From contig DASWHR010000139.1 in the NCBI GenBank assembly GCA_036398095.1, positions 1 through 14,135 of the forward strand: a stretch of 14,135 bases of DNA, written 5' to 3'. Both the position numbers and the translations under genes were made by a program. Position 1 is the first letter of the stretch. Each line of letters opens with the position of its first letter. The notes under the pieces are model-generated. The model was not told the DNA's origin and did not search any database. It was given only the letters and a program-made list of their open reading frames with translations. Positions 11,433-14,135 of this stretch are shown here, piece after piece. Source of the stretch: DASWHR01 sp036398095 (GTDB taxonomy: Bacteria > Actinomycetota > AC-67).

Positions 11433-12335
11433 GTGACCGCCTTGCCCGATGACGTCGCCCGTCTGCTCGTTGAACGCGACGAGGCGCGCGCCGCCAAGAA
11501 CTGGCCGGCCGCCGACGCGCTCCGCGACCGGATCGCCGCGCTCGGCTTCACGGTGCGCGACACGCCTTCGGGCGGCGTGGCGGAACCGAAGCCGGCCTTC
11601 GAACTCGTTGACCCGGCCGGTCTGCCCGACATCCTCGCCGTCCCGGCCGAATGCGCGGTCACCATCCACGTCCTCTACGAAGGCTTTCGCGACGACCTGA
11701 CGCGCTTCGTCGACTCGCTTGCGCGGCACTGCGCCCGGCACGACTACGAGATCGTCGTCACCGAGTGCGGGCATCCCGACGGCGAGTGGATCCAGTCGCT
11801 CGCCGGCACTCGGGTGCGTGTGCTGCACTTCGCGTCCGATCCGGGATGGGCCGCCGGACGCAACGCAGCTCTTGGCACCTCGCGCGGCGAGATCGTCGCT
11901 GTAGCCGACCTGTCGGTCGAGGCGAACGGAGACCTGATCGGTCCCGTGCTCGAGGCCTTCGACGACCCCGACGTCGGGATCGCCGGGCCGTGGGGCCTGC
12001 GCACGGACGACATGCGTGCGTTCGAAGAGATCGAAGGAAGCGGCACTCCGGTGGACGCGGTTCAAGGCTACTTTCTCGCCACGCGGCGGGCGCTTCTGCG
12101 CTCGTGCCGTTTCGATCCGAAGTTCTCGTGGTACCGGCACGCCGACATCGACTTGTCATTTCAGTTGCGCGCGCTCGGTCGCAAGGCCGTCGCCACGTCC
12201 GCACCCGCGCTCCGGCACGCGCATCGCGCATGGGAGGCGCTCGACGAAGACGAGCGCTCGAAACGGTCGAAGCGCAACTTCTATCGCTTTCTGGACCGGT
12301 TCAAGGACCGAACGGACCTGATCGTCGCCCGATAG
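11433..12335 (+). CDS. Fusion of a CysRS C-terminal-like domain with a GT-A (family 2-like) glycosyltransferase
   Basis: A 300-residue protein. Residues 1-50 read DDVARLLVERDEARAAKNW, PAADALRDRIAALGFTVRDTPSGG, which copies the C-terminal domain of cysteinyl-tRNA synthetase, where 'L...R..AR..kdW..AD.lRd.l...G..v.DTp.G' ends the enzyme. From about residue 70 a GT-A fold follows: VTIHVLYEGFRDDLTRFVDSL, SDPGWAAGRNAALGTSRGE (nucleotide-sugar binding and helix), VAVADLSVE in the place of the DxD-bearing strand, and FSWYRHADIDLSFQLRALG, a typical acceptor-side Asp motif. The DxD is not canonical, so activity is uncertain. The GTG start has a TAGGAT box 7 nt upstream. Function is unknown; the sugar, acceptor and role of the CysRS-like domain are open. 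Confidence 0.72.
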   Translation: MTALPDDVARLLVERDEARAAKNWPAADALRDRIAALGFTVRDTPSGGVAEPKPAFELVDPAGLPDILAVPAECAVTIHVLYEGFRDDLTRFVDSLARHCARHDYEIVVTECGHPDGEWIQSLAGTRVRVLHFASDPGWAAGRNAALGTSRGEIVAVADLSVEANGDLIGPVLEAFDDPDVGIAGPWGLRTDDMRAFEEIEGSGTPVDAVQGYFLATRRALLRSCRFDPKFSWYRHADIDLSFQLRALGRKAVATSAPALRHAHRAWEALDEDERSKRSKRNFYRFLDRFKDRTDLIVAR

Positions 12336-12372
12336 GGCGCCCGAAAGGGCCGGAAAGCCATTGCGCCGGGTG

Positions 12373-12378
12373 TAACCT
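12373..12378 (+). promoter_or_regulatory. Possible -10 box (TAACCT) for the sigma-factor operon
   Basis: TAACCT is preceded by TG (extended -10 form) and lies 33 nt upstream of the sigma factor start. GGAAA, 16-17 nt before it, recalls an ECF -35 element, but nothing more supports autoregulation. Confidence 0.3.
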
Positions 12379-12411
12379 CGCAGGCAGGGAGCGCGTCCGA
12401 CCTGGCGGAAC

Positions 12412-12975
12412 GTGGTGGAGATCTCTCCGGACCTCGTGGAAGCCTGCCGTCGAGGAGACGTCAAGGCGTTCGAAGCGTTGGTCCGGGCGACCGAGCGGCA
12501 GGTGTACACGGTCGTCTACCGCATCGTCGGCAACCACGACGACGCCGCCGACGTCGCGCAAGAGGTCTACCTCAAGGTCTGGAAGGCCATCCGCCACTTC
12601 CGGGGCGACGCGGCCGTCACCTCGTGGCTCTATCGAGTCGCGACCAACGCGGCCATCGCCTCGCTTCGCAAGCGCAAGCGGCTGGCCGACCCCGTCGAGC
12701 CCGACCGGCTCGCCGAGATCGAAGCGCCGGCAGTCACGCCGGCCGTCGAGACCGGCGACGTCGAGGCGGCGCTGGCGCGGCTGCCGGCCGCGTACCGGAC
12801 CGTGCTGGTGATGAGAGAGACCTACGGCATGAGCATCGAGGAGATCGCGAGGCAGATGAAAAGCTCGACCGGAGCGGCGAAGGTGCGGCTGCACCGGGCG
12901 CGTCTGCGTCTGGCCGACGAGTTGGAGCGCGCCGGCGTTGTCGTGCCGTTGCGCAGGGAGAAGAAGACGTCATGA
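12412..12975 (+). CDS. ECF-type RNA polymerase sigma factor
   Basis: A 187-residue sigma-70 family protein that has only regions 2 and 4. Region 2 (about 16-90) has FEALVRATERQVYTVVYRIVG, the core-binding DVAQEVYLKVWKAI, and the promoter-melting SWLYRVATNAAIASLRKRKR. Region 4 (about 130-178) has LPAAYRTVLVMRETYGMSIEEIARQM and the helix-turn-helix RLHRARLRL. Length and make-up fit the SigE/SigR-like ECF group. It is followed, with overlapping ATGA, by an anti-sigma factor, so it is probably held inactive until a signal releases it. The signal and the regulon are unknown. The GTG start at 12412 is followed by another GTG, and only a weak GGCGGAA precedes it. Confidence 0.93.
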   Translation: MVEISPDLVEACRRGDVKAFEALVRATERQVYTVVYRIVGNHDDAADVAQEVYLKVWKAIRHFRGDAAVTSWLYRVATNAAIASLRKRKRLADPVEPDRLAEIEAPAVTPAVETGDVEAALARLPAAYRTVLVMRETYGMSIEEIARQMKSSTGAAKVRLHRARLRLADELERAGVVVPLRREKKTS

Positions 12976-13373
12976 ACTGCGAGCGAGTCCGGCCCTACCT
13001 GACGGCCCACGCCGCCGGCGAACTGCCCGCCCACACCGAATCGTGGGTCGCACCCCACGTCGAAGGCTGTGCGATCTGCACCTCGCTCGCGCAGCGCCAC
13101 GCGACGATCGGCGCCTCGCTGCGCGCCCTGCCCGAGGCGGCCCTGGAGCCGCCGCCCGGCTTCGCGGCCGCCGTCGCCCGCCGCGCCGGCCAGGAGGAGC
13201 GCCGCAAGCCGATTCCGATTCCTCCCATGATCCCGGCCGAGATGATCAAGGTCTTGACCGACAATCGGGACGCGATCGTCGGCTCGGCCGGGGTGCTGCT
13301 GGCCGGAGCCGGCGCCGCTTGGCTTGCTTGGCGGGCCCTGAAGTCCCGCTCGCCCCGCGCCCAGGGCGCCTGA
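12972..13373 (+). CDS. Zinc-binding anti-sigma factor, membrane-anchored
   Basis: A 133-residue protein whose ATG overlaps the sigma-factor stop (ATGA), giving translational coupling. It has the zinc-binding anti-sigma motif H29-x3-C33-x2-C36 (HVEGCAIC) within an N-terminal helical domain that starts MNCERVRPYLTAH, then a Pro-rich linker (PIPIPPMIP) and one transmembrane segment at about 101-121 (AIVGSAGVLLAGAGAAWLAW), followed by a short basic tail. Such proteins hold their ECF sigma factor and release it after redox or envelope stress. Here the sensor part outside the membrane is nearly absent, so a redox signal at the zinc site or a proteolytic one is possible; which one is inferred only. 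Confidence 0.88.
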   Translation: MNCERVRPYLTAHAAGELPAHTESWVAPHVEGCAICTSLAQRHATIGASLRALPEAALEPPPGFAAAVARRAGQEERRKPIPIPPMIPAEMIKVLTDNRDAIVGSAGVLLAGAGAAWLAWRALKSRSPRAQGA

Positions 13374-13380
13374 GCGTCGC

Positions 13381-13410
13381 TTTACACCCTTCAAGCACGG
13401 CCCGTATACT
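13381..13410 (+). promoter_or_regulatory. Promoter of tRNA-Trp (TTTACA-18-TATACT)
   Basis: TTTACA (13381-13386) and TATACT (13405-13410) are separated by 18 nt; this is the best-formed -35/-10 pair in the window. The tRNA starts 37 nt downstream of the -10. Confidence 0.8.
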
Positions 13411-13447
13411 GGCCGCTTGTTGGCGGAAGGGGGAACCCCAGCCGCGG

Positions 13448-13521
13448 AGGGCCGTAGCTCAATTTGGCAGAGCGCTGGTCTCCAAAACCAGAGGTTGGGG
13501 GTTCGATTCCCTCCGGCCCTG
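13448..13521 (+). tRNA. tRNA-Trp (CCA)
   Basis: A 74-nt tRNA. Acceptor AGGGCCG pairs with CGGCCCT, the discriminator is G13521, the anticodon loop is CTCCAAA (CCA), and the T arm is GGGGG-TTCGATT-CCCTC with one wobble. The terminal CCA is encoded at 13522-13524. Placement just before secE and nusG is conserved in actinobacteria. Confidence 0.97.
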
Positions 13522-13550
13522 CCAGCACAATTAACCCGCAGGAAGCGTTG

Positions 13551-13570
13551 CCGCGGACCCGGGTCCGCGG
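13551..13570. other. 20-bp perfect palindrome and second hairpin in the secE leader
   Basis: CCGCGGACCC is followed directly by GGGTCCGCGG, a gapless 20-bp palindrome 30 nt after tRNA-Trp. A second hairpin, GGCCGC-AGGT-GCGGCC (13585-13600), follows. Neither has a T tract. They may terminate or process the tRNA transcript, or be a site for a dimeric protein. Confidence 0.5.
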
Positions 13571-13618
13571 CGTCGTTGTGAACGGGCCGCAGGTGCGGCC
13601 GAAGGGATAGAGACGACC

Positions 13619-13927
13619 GTGGTCAATCGAGCAACGAAGCGACTGCTCGCCAAGCAGGAGAAGAAGGATCAGGGTGCCAAGGCGCCGCGCAACCGCGAAG
13701 AGGCGGTCGCGGAGCGACGCACGACCCTTGAACGCAAGAAGCGGACGCCTCCACGTCAGTTCCTGCGCGAGGTTCGCGGTGAGCTGAAGAAAGTCGCCTG
13801 GCCGTCCCGTCGCGAAGTCGCCACGTACACGGTCGTGGTGCTCGTGTCGGTCATCTTCATCACGGCGATCGTCTTCGCGCTCGACTACGGCTTCAACCAA
13901 GCAATCTTCCAGACTTTCTCCAAGTAG
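13619..13927 (+). CDS. secE: Preprotein translocase subunit SecE
   Basis: A 102-residue membrane protein. It has a long charged N-terminal region of about 60 residues, the family signature FLREVRGELKKVAWPSRREV, and a single transmembrane segment (about 75-93, VVVLVSVIFITAIVFALDYG). SecE clamps SecY in the protein-conducting channel. Actinobacterial SecE proteins usually have such an extended basic N-terminus. It starts at GTG (13619), with GAAGGGA about 12 nt upstream, and is placed between tRNA-Trp and nusG as in other actinobacteria. Two hairpins precede it in the leader. Confidence 0.95.
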   Translation: MVNRATKRLLAKQEKKDQGAKAPRNREEAVAERRTTLERKKRTPPRQFLREVRGELKKVAWPSRREVATYTVVVLVSVIFITAIVFALDYGFNQAIFQTFSK

Positions 13928-13953
13928 GTCTTTCGACCGGGAATCAGAAATCG

Positions 13954-14135
13954 ATGGACGACTCCTCTGTGAACGGCGTGCGCGCCGACCGCCCGAACGA
14001 CGACGAGCCGCAGGCTCCGACCGGGAACGGGCACGGCGTGCACGACGACGCGCCCGAAACCGTCGAGCCGCAAGCCGGCCCGGCCGAGATCGACGTGACC
14101 GATGATCCGGTCGCCGGCAGCGACGTCGCCGACGC
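13954..14135 (+). CDS. nusG: NusG N-terminal acidic extension (gene cut by the window end)
   Basis: An ATG at 13954, 26 nt after the secE stop, opens a frame to the end of the window (60 codons and 2 nt). The visible part is a highly acidic, Pro/Gly/Ala-rich disordered tail (MDDSSVNGVRADRPNDDEP, later EIDVTDDPVAG). No NGN domain is reached. The call rests on the conserved secE-nusG order and on the known acidic N-terminal extension of actinobacterial NusG. NusG joins RNA polymerase to Rho and the ribosome. The ribosome binding site is weak. If the gene order were broken here the identity would be unknown. Confidence 0.75.
   Translation, partial: MDDSSVNGVRADRPNDDEPQAPTGNGHGVHDDAPETVEPQAGPAEIDVTDDPVAGSDVAD

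Noticed and set aside
1..14135. CRISPR arrays, complete insertion sequences, prophage or attachment sites.
   Set aside because: No regularly spaced repeats, no transposase or integrase, and no duplicated tRNA ends were seen.

Overview
This 14.1 kb window is GC-rich, uses GTG starts freely and carries many TAnnnT -10 boxes, several of them placed for leaderless translation. Gene content and order point to an actinobacterium. The decisive clue is the order tRNA-Thr, tRNA-Met, rpmG, hadA/hadB-type dehydratases, tRNA-Trp, secE, nusG, which I know from mycobacteria and relatives. I see no mycolate genes. A deep-branching lineage such as Acidimicrobiia or Thermoleophilia is a guess, not a result.

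Layout. (1) 1-2064: the 3' end of an HtpX-type metalloprotease, a terminator, a secreted M23 peptidase, and a convergent DUF2269 membrane protein. (2) 2065-5531: a minus-strand ATP-grasp protein, divergent from a small membrane protein that is followed 2 nt later by a methyltransferase; then a DUF3137-like membrane protein whose 3' end overlaps the convergent yajQ. (3) 5574-6209: tRNA-Tyr, tRNA-Thr, tRNA-Met and rpmG with a clear terminator. (4) 6222-7572: a leaderless DinB/maleylpyruvate-isomerase-like gene and a convergent, lower-GC gene of LolA-like appearance. (5) 7573-8578: no intact gene. It holds a decayed VapBC45-type toxin-antitoxin pair, joined head-on to the N-terminal fragment of a second, unnamed family, and then two closed multi-stem inverted-repeat structures ending at a very strong ribosome binding site. 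(6) 8579-10291: an SDR ketoreductase followed by two MaoC/Had-type dehydratase subunits, one operon for the reduction and dehydration steps of an acyl chain cycle. (7) 10288-12335: a Uma2-type nuclease, a VOC protein, and a glycosyltransferase that carries a CysRS C-terminal-like domain at its N terminus. (8) 12412-14135: an ECF sigma factor translationally coupled to a zinc-binding membrane anti-sigma factor, then tRNA-Trp, secE and the start of nusG.

The most unusual items are the structured leader at 8330-8571, where a loop CCCTC is complementary to the SD of the SDR-hadAB operon; the CysRS-domain/glycosyltransferase fusion; the repeated TAnnnT-7 nt-start codon leaderless signal; two palindromic TAnnnTA -10 boxes at divergent gene starts; and the mosaic pseudogene island. 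All family names come from recognising motifs by eye; no search was run.
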